64,000 nucleotides of DNA from Alphaproteobacteria bacterium (GTDB lineage Bacteria > Pseudomonadota > Alphaproteobacteria > Pelagibacterales > Pelagibacteraceae), in contig VGCG01000003.1 in NCBI GenBank assembly GCA_016870175.1, positions 1 through 64,000 on the forward strand. Direction: 5' to 3'. The position numbers and the translations under genes are program-made. Each line of letters begins with the position of its first letter. Within the stretch, counting starts at the first letter, position 1. A model generated the notes under the pieces. The model had not been told where the DNA came from, did no database searches, and was given only the letters and a program-made list of their open reading frames with translations. This document shows positions 18,291 through 26,679 of this stretch, in pieces.

Positions 18291-18671
18291 ATGACATTCG
18301 TAAAAAATCTTAAATCAGTCACTAATCAAAAATGGACTGTGAGCGAAAAATATCCAGGAGTTAGATGGAAGTATTTAATTGACGGAGATTTTACCAAAAG
18401 TTCTTCTCTTTCACTCGGTTTTTGTGAAATAGCTCCAGGAGGCAACTTAACTCTTCATTATCACTCACCAGCAGAAATCTATGTGATTACAAATGGTAAA
18501 GGTATATTAAATAAATCTGGCGAACTTGAAGAAATCAAAAAAAATGATGTAGTTTATATTGATGGAAATGCAAAGCATGGTTTAAAGAATATTGGCACAG
18601 AAACTCTGGAATTCTATTGGATTTTTCCAACAGATCGTTTTTCAGAGATTGAATATTTTTCGTCAAACTGA
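18291..18671 (+). CDS. Cupin-domain protein
   Basis: Small single-domain cupin (126 residues). The two metal-binding cupin motifs are visible: GGNLTLHYHSPAEIYVITNG, with two His and a Glu, and later GNAKHGLKNIG with the third His. This is consistent with a mononuclear-metal sugar- or acid-binding protein, or with an enzyme related to DMSP lyases or isomerases, but the fold alone does not give a reaction. TATAAT at 18280-18285 ends only five bases before the ATG, so a leaderless transcript is possible if it acts as a -10 box. Confidence 0.8.
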   Translation: MTFVKNLKSVTNQKWTVSEKYPGVRWKYLIDGDFTKSSSLSLGFCEIAPGGNLTLHYHSPAEIYVITNGKGILNKSGELEEIKKNDVVYIDGNAKHGLKNIGTETLEFYWIFPTDRFSEIEYFSSN

Positions 18672-18709
18672 GTTATTAAGCACTGTAAAATTAAAAAATA
18701 CTTTAAACT

Positions 18710-19144
18710 CTAACTAGTTATATATTTTTGTAAGTGATTGATAAGTTCTTTTTGTTCTTCAATCATAATTTTTAGAACATCACCAATTGAAATTATTCCA
18801 ACAATTTTTTTGTTCTCTAAAATCGGAAGGTGTCTAATTTTTTTTTCAGTCATTATTTGCATGCACTGATCAATTTTGTAATCTTTAGTAATAGTTATTA
18901 ATTCTTTGGTCATAACTTCCTCTAACAATGTATCTTTACTATTCTTACCCTTTAAAATAATTTTTCTTGCATAGTCTCTTTCAGAAAAAATACCAACATG
19001 ATCATTATTATTGTCAACAACAATAATTGCACCTATGTTTTTTTCTGACATCAAGATAAGTGCTTGCCTTACATTTTGATCCTTCAAAATAGTCCAAATT
19101 TTTCTATTTTTATTTATTTTTAGAAAATCGTCTATTTTAAACAA
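18710..19144 (-). CDS. Two-CBS-domain protein
   Basis: Cytoplasmic protein of 144 residues made of a Bateman pair: CBS1 at about residues 10-65 (ALILMSEKNIGAIIVVD, FSERDYARKI) and CBS2 at about 75-130 (CMQIMTEKKIRHLPILE, GIISIGDVLK). Stand-alone CBS pairs bind adenine nucleotides and often act as regulatory sensors. It follows the 46-residue membrane protein on the same strand after 15 bases and is probably in one transcript with it. Confidence 0.88.
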   Translation of the reverse strand: MFKIDDFLKINKNRKIWTILKDQNVRQALILMSEKNIGAIIVVDNNNDHVGIFSERDYARKIILKGKNSKDTLLEEVMTKELITITKDYKIDQCMQIMTEKKIRHLPILENKKIVGIISIGDVLKIMIEEQKELINHLQKYITS

Positions 19145-19159
19145 AATTAGCTTCCTTTT

Positions 19160-19300
19160 TTATATGTTGTCCTTTTTTTTTAGAAGTTCAATTATTTCAT
19201 CTAGCTTCTTATGAACAACTTTAAGATTTTTATAAGGAACAAAATAAATAAATAGTCCTAGTACTATTATTGTTAAAATTAAAAATTGCAAAGTGCTCAT
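19160..19300 (-). CDS. 46-residue single-pass membrane micro-protein
   Basis: Reading the minus strand from ATG at 19300 to TAA at 19160 gives 46 residues. There is one hydrophobic helix (LQFLILTIIVLGLFIYFV, residues 4-21) followed by a basic amphipathic tail (YKNLKVVHKKLDEIIELLKK, residues 23-42) that could form a coiled coil. The layout, with a positive cytoplasmic tail and a downstream CBS gene 15 bases away, looks like a real small membrane protein rather than chance. No family name can be given. Confidence 0.55.
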   Translation of the reverse strand: MSTLQFLILTIIVLGLFIYFVPYKNLKVVHKKLDEIIELLKKKDNI

Positions 19301-19437
19301 ATATCTTTAATTCTATATTAAAACTAAGTTAATATACACGTAAAAACACCCAACTTTATCTTACTAAATTGTAAAACCAAATTAGGAATTCTTATTTTAT
19401 GATTTCAGTAGATCAAATAATTTTATTTATTAAAAAA

Positions 19438-20295
19438 TTATTTTTTATTTATTAGTTCACTTATAAAATTCTCTCCATAACCATCATCCACTGCTTTTTG
19501 AAAATATTTTTTATTTATCTCGGCAGTTTTTTCAGCTTCAGGGAAGTCTTTTAAAAGGTCTTGAATATAAATTAAATCTTTGACTGAATTTTTTGCAGTA
19601 AATTTAAAACCGGTATAATCATTATTTAACAAATTTTCAAAAACTCTACCTAAAGCTACTGAATTTCCTGATCCTAGTTTTGCAACATCGTATAATTTTT
19701 TAAGATCTAAACCTAATTCTCGTGCAGCTTTTGCCATATGATTGATCAATGCAGCATTTCCTAAAGTTAAAAAATTGTTTAAAAGTTTTGATTTTGCGCC
19801 CATTCCAACAGGACCAAAATGATAATAATTTTTACAAAATATTTTTAAGTAAGGTTCTGCTATTTTAAAATTTTCATTTGAAGCTCCAACAATCCCTCCT
19901 AAAATACCCTCTTCAGCTTGAACTGGACCACCCATCACTGGACACTCAACATATTTAATATTGTTAGCTTTGTAGATGGCCTCAGTTTCAATTGATCCTG
20001 TTTTATTGTGTGTCGTAATATCAATTACAAGCGAATCTGAATTTAATATTTTAGACATTTTTTCAGATATAAATTTAGCAATAGGAGTATTTGTTACACA
20101 CATAAACAAAATATTAAGGTTTTTATTTGCAAATTCTTCAAATGAATTAACCTCTATAGCACCCTCATTATTTATTTTATCAATAAATTTTCTATTTTTA
20201 TTTGCAATCACAAAAAGTTTATGGCCATATTTTAAGATATTTTTAGCTACACCATAGCCCATATAACCTACACCAATAAATCCAATATTTTTCAC
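19438..20295 (-). CDS. 3-hydroxyisobutyrate dehydrogenase-family NAD(P)-dependent oxidoreductase
   Basis: Beta-hydroxyacid dehydrogenase. The Rossmann motif GFIGVGYMGYGVAKN begins the chain. The substrate-binding motif appears as ECPVMGGPVQAEEG, near residue 120, and the catalytic Lys lies in GAKSKLLNN near residue 170. Length 285 is typical. Substrates of this family include 3-hydroxyisobutyrate, tartronate semialdehyde and succinic semialdehyde; the sequence does not decide among them. It is a monocistronic minus-strand gene. Confidence 0.85.
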   Translation of the reverse strand: MKNIGFIGVGYMGYGVAKNILKYGHKLFVIANKNRKFIDKINNEGAIEVNSFEEFANKNLNILFMCVTNTPIAKFISEKMSKILNSDSLVIDITTHNKTGSIETEAIYKANNIKYVECPVMGGPVQAEEGILGGIVGASNENFKIAEPYLKIFCKNYYHFGPVGMGAKSKLLNNFLTLGNAALINHMAKAARELGLDLKKLYDVAKLGSGNSVALGRVFENLLNNDYTGFKFTAKNSVKDLIYIQDLLKDFPEAEKTAEINKKYFQKAVDDGYGENFISELINKK

Positions 20296-20443
20296 TTTCT
20301 AAGATTATCTAAAATTTTAACAAGTGTCATTAGCTTATAACAAAAATTTTATAGCTTTGTATAATGGTTGAAAAATTTTTGGACCAAAATGAGCGTCAAA
20401 ATTTAAAGCAAATAGTTCGTCTACTATTTTCAGCTACCTCAGC

Positions 20444-20992
20444 TCAATAATTTATTTTAAACATGGCCTCATTTCTTCTAAAAGGGGGTAATGTAAAAGG
20501 ACTATTATAGGTAGCTCTTATAGGATTACCAATTATTGAAATATTATTCCTTGATAATTCTTTTTCTAAAATTTCTTTATGCTTTATAAAATTAGCATCT
20601 GAGGATCTGCCGGAATATCTTAATACTGCATAATAACCCTCTTCAATTTTAATAATTCTTACATCAGCTTCAGCAGGAACTGGTACATTACTTTCAACAA
20701 ATACTTTGGGTAAATAAAATTGCATAGTCATAACTCCACTTTTTTCTATAACAGTAACAGGTGTAGTCATTTCTATTTTTTGTTTTTTTTCATTTCCACC
20801 AGAAATATAATTATACAATTTTCTAAAACTATAGCTTTGATCAGAAGTTATGGTCTCTACTGCTAATCGATCTGAGTATTTTCTTATTTCATAAATATCA
20901 TTTTTGCTTACTAGTTCATATTTTGCTTCTTCAGTTGCCATTGCGTTAGAGTAGAGAAAAATAATTAAAATAAATATTTTTTTCACAATCAA
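20444..20992 (-). CDS. SOUL/HBP-family heme-binding protein, exported
   Basis: Protein of 182 residues with a signal peptide (MIVKKIFILIIFLYSNAMA, probable cleavage after Ala19) and a SOUL domain: YEIRKYSDRLAVET, RKLYNYISGGNEKKQKIEMTTPV (in part) and AVLRYSGRSSDANF are family blocks. SOUL proteins bind heme or tetrapyrroles weakly; bacterial roles are poorly known. The signal peptide places it in the periplasm. The IEMTTPV motif is intact. It is a single gene. Confidence 0.85.
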   Translation of the reverse strand: MIVKKIFILIIFLYSNAMATEEAKYELVSKNDIYEIRKYSDRLAVETITSDQSYSFRKLYNYISGGNEKKQKIEMTTPVTVIEKSGVMTMQFYLPKVFVESNVPVPAEADVRIIKIEEGYYAVLRYSGRSSDANFIKHKEILEKELSRNNISIIGNPIRATYNSPFTLPPFRRNEAMFKINY

Positions 20993-21217
20993 AAGTTACT
21001 AAATATTTTTTTAGGAGTCTATTAGCTAATAACTTTATTATTTAAATGTTATTTTTTAAATTAGCTATGATTTTAGTTAAGATACCTCATTTTTTTCAAT
21101 TAGAGAAAATAGGAATTATTTTTTTTAAGTTAAAAAAAACGGCTTTATTTTTTAAAAAAAATTAATATATTTTCAAGAAATTTTTAATTAAAACTTTGTA
21201 ATAAAAAATTATATTTC

Positions 21218-21868
21218 ATGAAAAAATTAAGTTTTTATATAATCTACTTTTTCTTTAATACTGCAGGATTTGCCAATGAAAAACTGATTAAATCAATTGA
21301 TTTAAAAATTCAAGAACTTGGTGAATATTCAGAAATTAAAAACTATCCAACAGGATTTTTTGAGGTGGTTGCAAAACACTGTGAAGAAAATAAAGATTTT
21401 AAATGCATAACAGCTGATGTAGCAGGTAAGATGTCGGCTATGTTTAATCGAGGTGAAACTTATAATCAAAGTAATCCAGAAAATCAATTATATGCTATGG
21501 CCTTATTCGAGATTTTTTACTTAAGTAATTTAAATAACAATAAATATTATTTAACCAAATTTAAATCTGGGTGGCCAAAGGAAAAAAAATTTAGCAAACA
21601 AGTCTCGAACTTGATAAAGCTTAATGAGTCGCGAAGAAAAATGAGGGAGACTGTTGGTTTAAGCTTATCTAACAGTCCAGAGGAAGCAATGAATGCTTAT
21701 TGGAATCTTGGAACTTTTTTATCAAAGGGAACTTTACAAAAACAGAATGTTTCAAAAGAATATCAAGAAAAAAAAAATATACTAGACTCTTATAACAATT
21801 CTATCTCAAAACTTAAATCAACTATCCAAAATCAAGAATTGGAAGAAATTTATGATTACTTAAAATGA
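21218..21868 (+). CDS. Exported protein of unknown function, partner of the 790-aa repeat protein
   Basis: I do not recognise a family. The 216-residue product begins with a signal peptide (MKKLSFYIIYFFFNTAGFA, likely cleaved near residue 19). The rest is helical and charged, with two Cys (CEENKDFKC, about residues 63-69) that could form a disulfide, and a C-terminal coiled-coil-prone segment after residue 185. A NAYWNLGTFLSKGT segment hints at a TPR-like helix. Its stop overlaps the start of the 790-aa gene by 4 bases (ATGA), so the two products are probably made together and act together in the periplasm or outside. Confidence 0.7.
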   Translation: MKKLSFYIIYFFFNTAGFANEKLIKSIDLKIQELGEYSEIKNYPTGFFEVVAKHCEENKDFKCITADVAGKMSAMFNRGETYNQSNPENQLYAMALFEIFYLSNLNNNKYYLTKFKSGWPKEKKFSKQVSNLIKLNESRRKMRETVGLSLSNSPEEAMNAYWNLGTFLSKGTLQKQNVSKEYQEKKNILDSYNNSISKLKSTIQNQELEEIYDYLK

Positions 21869-24237
21869 TAAAAATAATTTATTTTATTTTGAGTTTATTT
21901 TTATTTACGATAAGCTTTATTAACCAAGGCTCAGCAGAAATTTGTAAAAACATTCAAGACGCGTACAAAGATTTTGATAGTGATATTAAAAAATTAAATA
22001 AAAAAGTTAATAAAACTAAAAATCCAAATGATCCTAACCTACAAGCTATAGATGAAGCTTTCGTACAAATTAATCAAATACTCTCTGTAGCCAATCCATC
22101 TTGTGATAAAAAAAATTTAGATCTGCTTGAGTCTAATTTAAACTTTCTTTCAGCAATGATTGATAAGACTTCAAAATTAATTCCTAATGAATATGAAAAA
22201 GACTTAAGCAAAATTGACATCTCACAAATTAAAGAGGTTGACCCTCAGATAATTACTGAAATTTCCTCTTCAATGAAATTAAGAAGGACAGATAATCAAC
22301 AGACTTTGCTTGAGGACATGATAGTTCTTAAGGAGAATGGGGTTGATGTTTTTAAAATTAATTCTGATTTAAATAAAAAAGGTATTTCTATAATTTCTAA
22401 TGAGGAAATCTCAGAAGTAATTTCTAAGAACGCAGATGATAAAAAGTTAAAAAGTGACATCATAAAAGAATTAAAATTGAGCGGAGCAACAAGTGATGAG
22501 ATACTCCAACTTGAAAAAGGCATTCAGCTTGCAAGCATCCAGCCTGAAAAAAATTTGAAAAGCGAGGATAATCCTATTAAAATTGAACGTGTTAAACCTT
22601 CGGAAAAAAGAATTGACTCAATAACCACACTTAAAACCCTTTCATTATTAAAAATAAATAATGCTGATGACAGGCAATCAACAGGGGTTCCATATGAAGA
22701 ATTTTCTAAAATAGAAAACGAATTAAGCTCGCAGATTAAGGCAGCAGGTTTCAATCAAGAACAATCTAAACAAGTGATGTTTAATCTTAGAACGAAGTAT
22801 GTTGATGTTTGGTTTCATGCTAGGGAAGTCTATGAAAAAGTCTTAACTAATGGTGGAACTATTGAACAAGCAGTAAGTGCTGAACGAAATTGGCTTAATC
22901 AAGGTGGTGGTAATTTTGGTTTAAAAAAATGGATAGATTTATTTAATAAAAATACATCTACGACCATTGAGCAAAGATATTCTTTGAAAGATTATTTAAA
23001 TGAACTTAATCCTAACCAAATAAAAGTGGAATTGGCTTCTGCAGATCGAATTGCTAAAGAAGCACAGGCAAGAGTTTTGAGTTATTTTACAGTTGAAGAT
23101 CCAACTGGTGAACGTAGATCAGCGGGTAAAATCGTTGACGAAGCGAAAGCAATCAGCAATAAAGTAAAAGAGTCTGCAATAAAATATGGTATCAACGCAT
23201 CGAAAGCAGAAATTTTAGCTTCCAACGCTGCAATGTCTTATTTGAATACTTGGTATGCAGGAACCCTCGTATCCGAAGCACAACTAGCAAAGGGTTATAC
23301 GTGGGAAGGAGTAAATGGAGCTGATCAAGCAGTCATGAATTGGTACAACAGTTTAGCTGAAGACAGTGAAATAAAAAAATGGGACGCTAGGCTCTACAAT
23401 CCATCTGATGATAATGATTTTAATGATGATGAATTAGACTATCTTCCTAATGATGAGGCGCTTCAAAAATGGTTTTCAAAATTAAATGACTCTGATTTTA
23501 CCAAACTCAACCCTTCAGATCAAAGAATAAATTCCGAAGCTTTAGCACGCACACTTTCGTACTTAAAATTTAATGATCAAGGAAATATTGCAGGAGATCT
23601 TGGCAAAGAGGTTGAAGAAATACAAAAATCAATAATAGATTATGCTACTAGTCAAGGTATCAAAGGTAAAGAGATTGAAATCATATCAACAAATGCTGTA
23701 AAAAGATATTTAGATATTTGGTTCGAGGGAACGTTAATTTCGGAAACAGAATTAGCAAAAGGTAATACCTGGAAAGAAGCAGACGCAGCAGTAGATAAGT
23801 GGGCAAATTCTTTGACAGGCGATATGGTAGTATGGGCTAATCTATTGTACGGTGATAATGAAAGATTTAAAGCTGACGATCAGTTTTTTACAAAATTATC
23901 TAATTACTTATTAGTAGATCTAGAATTAGGCAAGACTAAATCACTGGCTGATCCTAAAAAAGACAACCCTAATTCTATATCTAAAAATACATGGAATCCA
24001 AAAGATGCGATAGGAACAGGAAATTTTAAAGGTCTTAGTGCTGCAGAAGCGCTAGGAAGTAATTTAAGTGCAGCAGTAAAAGAAATACAAGCTTCACTAA
24101 ATTCAGGAGCAGTAATTAGAGGGGCTGATGGAAGCGAAATATCAGTAGAAGCTGCACTGTCATCTATGCCTGCTGGAGGTAAGATAAATCCGGATGGAAC
24201 ACTGGAGCCTGTACCTTCAACTACTGTTAATCCCTGA
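21865..24237 (+). CDS. Large exported protein with three ~110-residue repeats, unknown function
   Basis: The 790-residue chain starts with a signal peptide (hydrophobic residues 3-19, likely cut near GSA24). Residues 25-245 are Lys/Asp-rich and helical with Cys27 and Cys80. Then come three copies of a repeat at about 254-366, 398-515 and 556-665. Copies 2 and 3 share YL.TW/IWF/Y.GTL.SE..LAKG.TW....W.NSL; copy 1 is more divergent (YVDVWFHAREVYEKVL). Between copies lie Asp/Asn-rich linkers such as PSDDNDFNDDELDY (about 513-526), resembling Ca-binding stretches. The tail is Gly/Ser/Ala-rich and ends without a membrane anchor. No catalytic motif is seen; surface or extracellular structure seems likely. 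Confidence 0.7.
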   Translation: MIKIIYFILSLFLFTISFINQGSAEICKNIQDAYKDFDSDIKKLNKKVNKTKNPNDPNLQAIDEAFVQINQILSVANPSCDKKNLDLLESNLNFLSAMIDKTSKLIPNEYEKDLSKIDISQIKEVDPQIITEISSSMKLRRTDNQQTLLEDMIVLKENGVDVFKINSDLNKKGISIISNEEISEVISKNADDKKLKSDIIKELKLSGATSDEILQLEKGIQLASIQPEKNLKSEDNPIKIERVKPSEKRIDSITTLKTLSLLKINNADDRQSTGVPYEEFSKIENELSSQIKAAGFNQEQSKQVMFNLRTKYVDVWFHAREVYEKVLTNGGTIEQAVSAERNWLNQGGGNFGLKKWIDLFNKNTSTTIEQRYSLKDYLNELNPNQIKVELASADRIAKEAQARVLSYFTVEDPTGERRSAGKIVDEAKAISNKVKESAIKYGINASKAEILASNAAMSYLNTWYAGTLVSEAQLAKGYTWEGVNGADQAVMNWYNSLAEDSEIKKWDARLYNPSDDNDFNDDELDYLPNDEALQKWFSKLNDSDFTKLNPSDQRINSEALARTLSYLKFNDQGNIAGDLGKEVEEIQKSIIDYATSQGIKGKEIEIISTNAVKRYLDIWFEGTLISETELAKGNTWKEADAAVDKWANSLTGDMVVWANLLYGDNERFKADDQFFTKLSNYLLVDLELGKTKSLADPKKDNPNSISKNTWNPKDAIGTGNFKGLSAAEALGSNLSAAVKEIQASLNSGAVIRGADGSEISVEAALSSMPAGGKINPDGTLEPVPSTTVNP
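22624..23859 (+). repeat. Three coding repeats within the 790-aa secreted protein
   Basis: The repeat units are about 22624-22962, 23056-23409 and 23530-23859. They are recognised at protein level. The best block is NAAMSYLNTWYAGTLVSEAQ in unit 2 against NAVKRYLDIWFEGTLISETE in unit 3, followed by LAKG.TW in both. Unit 1 keeps the LSLL start, the helix ending at W and the closing NWLNQ. The DNA copies have diverged strongly, so the duplication is old and no recent recombination is apparent. Confidence 0.7.
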
Positions 24238-24331
24238 AATAACAATCTATCTAATCAATAATTTTATGGATTGGTTAATTTCTTCTAATATAGCTTTTAC
24301 TAAATTATATAATTATAAATATTTTCAAATT

Positions 24332-25480
24332 TTATAAAAATTTTGAAAGTATTTTAGGAATTTGATCTTTAAAACCAAAAAAACCTTTGTTTGAAAAAGG
24401 GAAACAAAATTGATCATATTCTCTTGCCAAATAAAAAATTTTAACTTTATCTTTGAATTCACTAATAAAATCATTTTCATATCCACAACTAAGGTATGGC
24501 ATAATCACATGATCAATTTTTTTTTCTTTTATAAATTTTAAAATATCATCAGAATTTTTGAAAACTGTACTAGCACCGAAATCACTTTTAATTTGATCAA
24601 AAATTTCTAAATTAATTTTTGCCTTGAAATCTAATACTTTTTTTGAATAATTTTTATTATGCAAGAAATCATTAAAATCAAATAAACCATAATTGTTAAA
24701 AGTTTTTTGTTTATGTTTTAATAAATAACAACTATCTAAATTGTGCACTAAAAATAAAGAATTTTCGTACTCCATGTTATCAAAGTGAAGAGGAGATTGT
24801 GCAAAATTTTCACTTTCAGATAACGGGCTTGCGTTTTCATTTAATTTTAAATTCTCATATTTTTTAGTTGAAAATTTATTTATATTCCAACTAGTTGCTA
24901 AATAATGTTTTCCTTTTGTTTGAAGTCCAGCAACCCAACGCCAACTTAAAGTATTTGAGGCAGCATCACCATCAAGTAAATGTTTAAGAAAAAAATCAGC
25001 TCCTAATTGCCATGGGAGTTTTAAAGTGAAAATCCAAATACTTGCAAACCACATTCTTGCGTGGTTATGCAAATATCCTGTCTCTTTTAACTCCTGTGCC
25101 CAATCATTAAAACATTCAACAGTTGTTTTTGCATTAATTGCATTTTGGTAATTAATATTTTTTTTATAGTCTTCTAAGTTGACCAGGTCTTCTCTATATA
25201 CCTCCCAAACCCTTGGTCTCAATTCTAACCAACCTTTCCAGTATGTTCGCCAAAATACTTCCTGAATAAATTTTTCAATAGTTGTGTAAGAATATTTTGA
25301 GTGGGCAGATTTTATAAGTTCTAACTCGTCTATAACGCGGTGAGTTATGTATTTAGATAAACAACTGGTATTTGTTCTGTTAAATTTACCAAAATCAAAA
25401 TTTCTATCTCTTGAATATTTGCTTAAATATTTTTCAGAAAAATTATTAAAATGTTTAAGTGCCTCATCTCTAATATGCAT
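24332..25480 (-). CDS. Photolyase/cryptochrome-family FAD-binding protein of unusual layout
   Basis: Residues 1-215 are the helical FAD domain of photolyases: TSCLSKYITHR (phosphate loop), FIQEVFWRTYWKGW, TGYLHNHARMWFAS, then LLDGDAASNTLSWRWVAGLQTKGK. The usual N-terminal antenna-binding Rossmann domain is absent. Instead about 130 residues follow the FAD domain (from about 245), with strands such as SLFLVHNLDSCYLL, IDHVIMPYLSCGY and VKIFYLAREYDQFCFP that look Rossmann-like. This could be a rearranged antenna domain or a different one. Repair of UV damage or a light-sensing role is inferred from the family; the substrate is unknown. Confidence 0.75.
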   Translation of the reverse strand: MHIRDEALKHFNNFSEKYLSKYSRDRNFDFGKFNRTNTSCLSKYITHRVIDELELIKSAHSKYSYTTIEKFIQEVFWRTYWKGWLELRPRVWEVYREDLVNLEDYKKNINYQNAINAKTTVECFNDWAQELKETGYLHNHARMWFASIWIFTLKLPWQLGADFFLKHLLDGDAASNTLSWRWVAGLQTKGKHYLATSWNINKFSTKKYENLKLNENASPLSESENFAQSPLHFDNMEYENSLFLVHNLDSCYLLKHKQKTFNNYGLFDFNDFLHNKNYSKKVLDFKAKINLEIFDQIKSDFGASTVFKNSDDILKFIKEKKIDHVIMPYLSCGYENDFISEFKDKVKIFYLAREYDQFCFPFSNKGFFGFKDQIPKILSKFL

Positions 25481-25601
25481 AGTTTAATAAATTATTGCAA
25501 GTTTCAAAAAACTTCACCAAACAAGTTTAATATCTTTTTTTTTCTTTTGTTAATAAGAAATAAAATTTTTGACTCTCTAACTTTTTATTTAAATTAGTGA
25601 A

Positions 25602-25650
25602 ATCCTCACTCATTTAGTGTAAACTAAATAAAAACTATAGATTTGAGGAT
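25602..25650 (+). promoter_or_regulatory. Nested inverted repeats upstream of the 75-aa gene
   Basis: ATCCTCA (25602-25608) pairs with TGAGGAT (25644-25650), and inside it TTTAGT (25613-25618) pairs with ACTAAA (25623-25628) around a GTAA tetraloop. Together they can form a two-part hairpin that ends 20 bases before the ATG at 25671. There is no U-tract, so an operator or leader structure is more likely than a terminator. The rest of 25481-25670 shows nothing further. Confidence 0.35.
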
Positions 25651-25670
25651 AAATCAAGTTTTGAGATATC

Positions 25671-25898
25671 ATGAATAAAGAAAATGCCAGTAAATTGTGG
25701 AAATTAATTCAGACCTCCGGTGATTTTTTAAAAGGTCAATTACCAGAACATCCAAATCATCCAAAAGGTCGTAACCCTTATGCACATGTTGCTTTATGCG
25801 TTAAAGAAAAATTCAATGCTAGTTACAAAGACATTCCAGACGAAAAATTTGATGAAGTAATAAAATATATAGAATTTATAAAAAAAAATCCGAATTAA
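25671..25898 (+). CDS. Small conserved-looking protein of unknown function (75 aa)
   Basis: Soluble 75-residue protein with no signal peptide or membrane helix. It has an amphipathic N-terminal helix (NASKLWKLIQTSGDFLKGQL), a Pro/His-rich middle (PEHPNHPKGRNPYAHVALCV) with one Cys, and a C-terminal helix DEKFDEVIKYIEFIKKNP. The composition and balanced codon use suggest a genuine gene. No family name comes to mind. It overlaps the 3' end of the convergent MOSC gene by 4 bases. Confidence 0.7.
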   Translation: MNKENASKLWKLIQTSGDFLKGQLPEHPNHPKGRNPYAHVALCVKEKFNASYKDIPDEKFDEVIKYIEFIKKNPN

Positions 25899-26671
25899 CC
25901 TAAGGTTATTTTGTCATTTAAAGATATTTTGCCACTGTTTAAGGGACTTAAGTAAATGCCCATGTCGATATGGCCGTAAGTTTTTTTTAACTTTAAAGGG
26001 AGATTAATATCTTGTTCAACTGAGTTGACTTTAAGATTGGTGGCTGAACATCTTGGAATATGATTTAAAACTTTAAATTTAATTTGATTAATTTTAATGA
26101 TTTTATCAATCCAACTTCTTTCATCAAAAGCATTAATTCCATTGATATAAATATTCCCTCTAAAACGTTCAAATTCAATTTTTCGATTAATTTTTCTTTC
26201 AAAATCTTTAATACTATTTAAATTTATTAATGAAATTGTGTTTGAAACACGGTTTGAATAAGTGGTATCAAAAAACGGATATTTTATATTTTTTAGTAAA
26301 TAAATTGGCCCAGTTATAGTTTTTTCAATTTCTAAAAATTTATTTGAAAGTTTAAGAGCTTCTTTTTGTTTACTTGCATCTATTGAAATAATCTTTCTAT
26401 TTTTTAAGAAAAGACTAATTAAGCCATTTTCATAAACAAAATTAAATTTATTTAAACTGGGTGTATTTTTAAGAGTTAAAAAATTTATTAAGTGTCTTTG
26501 ATGTGGATTTTTTGCTATTGATTTAGCCTTATCAAGTTTAAGATTTCTAGAAAAAGCAAAAATTCTATCATCTATAATTCCTAAATTTTTTTTTATTAAA
26601 AAAAATTTTGCTTTTTGAAAAGATAATGATTTAATCGGCGAGTAATAAAGCGATGAAATAGTACAATTCAT
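25895..26671 (-). CDS. MOSC-domain protein
   Basis: The 258-residue chain has an N-terminal MOSC beta-barrel (ISSLYYSPIKSLSFQKAKF, GIIDDRIFAF) and the C-terminal MOSC domain with FRGNIYINGINAFDERSW and a Cys in IPRCSATNL, the expected sulfur-carrying position. MOSC proteins (MOCS3/mARC-like) bind the molybdenum cofactor or carry sulfur for it. It is 8 bases downstream of the amidinotransferase on the same strand. Since moeA and mobA lie just upstream on this strand, a molybdenum-linked reductase role is plausible. Confidence 0.82.
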   Translation of the reverse strand: MNCTISSLYYSPIKSLSFQKAKFFLIKKNLGIIDDRIFAFSRNLKLDKAKSIAKNPHQRHLINFLTLKNTPSLNKFNFVYENGLISLFLKNRKIISIDASKQKEALKLSNKFLEIEKTITGPIYLLKNIKYPFFDTTYSNRVSNTISLINLNSIKDFERKINRKIEFERFRGNIYINGINAFDERSWIDKIIKINQIKFKVLNHIPRCSATNLKVNSVEQDINLPLKLKKTYGHIDMGIYLSPLNSGKISLNDKITLG

Positions 26672-26679
26672 CCTATAAA

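Noticed and set aside
20364-20450. A 28-codon plus-strand ORF (MVEKFLDQNERQNLKQIV...) overlapping the end of the SOUL gene
   Set aside because: Its ATG overlaps a TATAAT-like box, there is no Shine-Dalgarno, and no domain can be named; chance is likely in AT-rich DNA. A gene remnant cannot be excluded.
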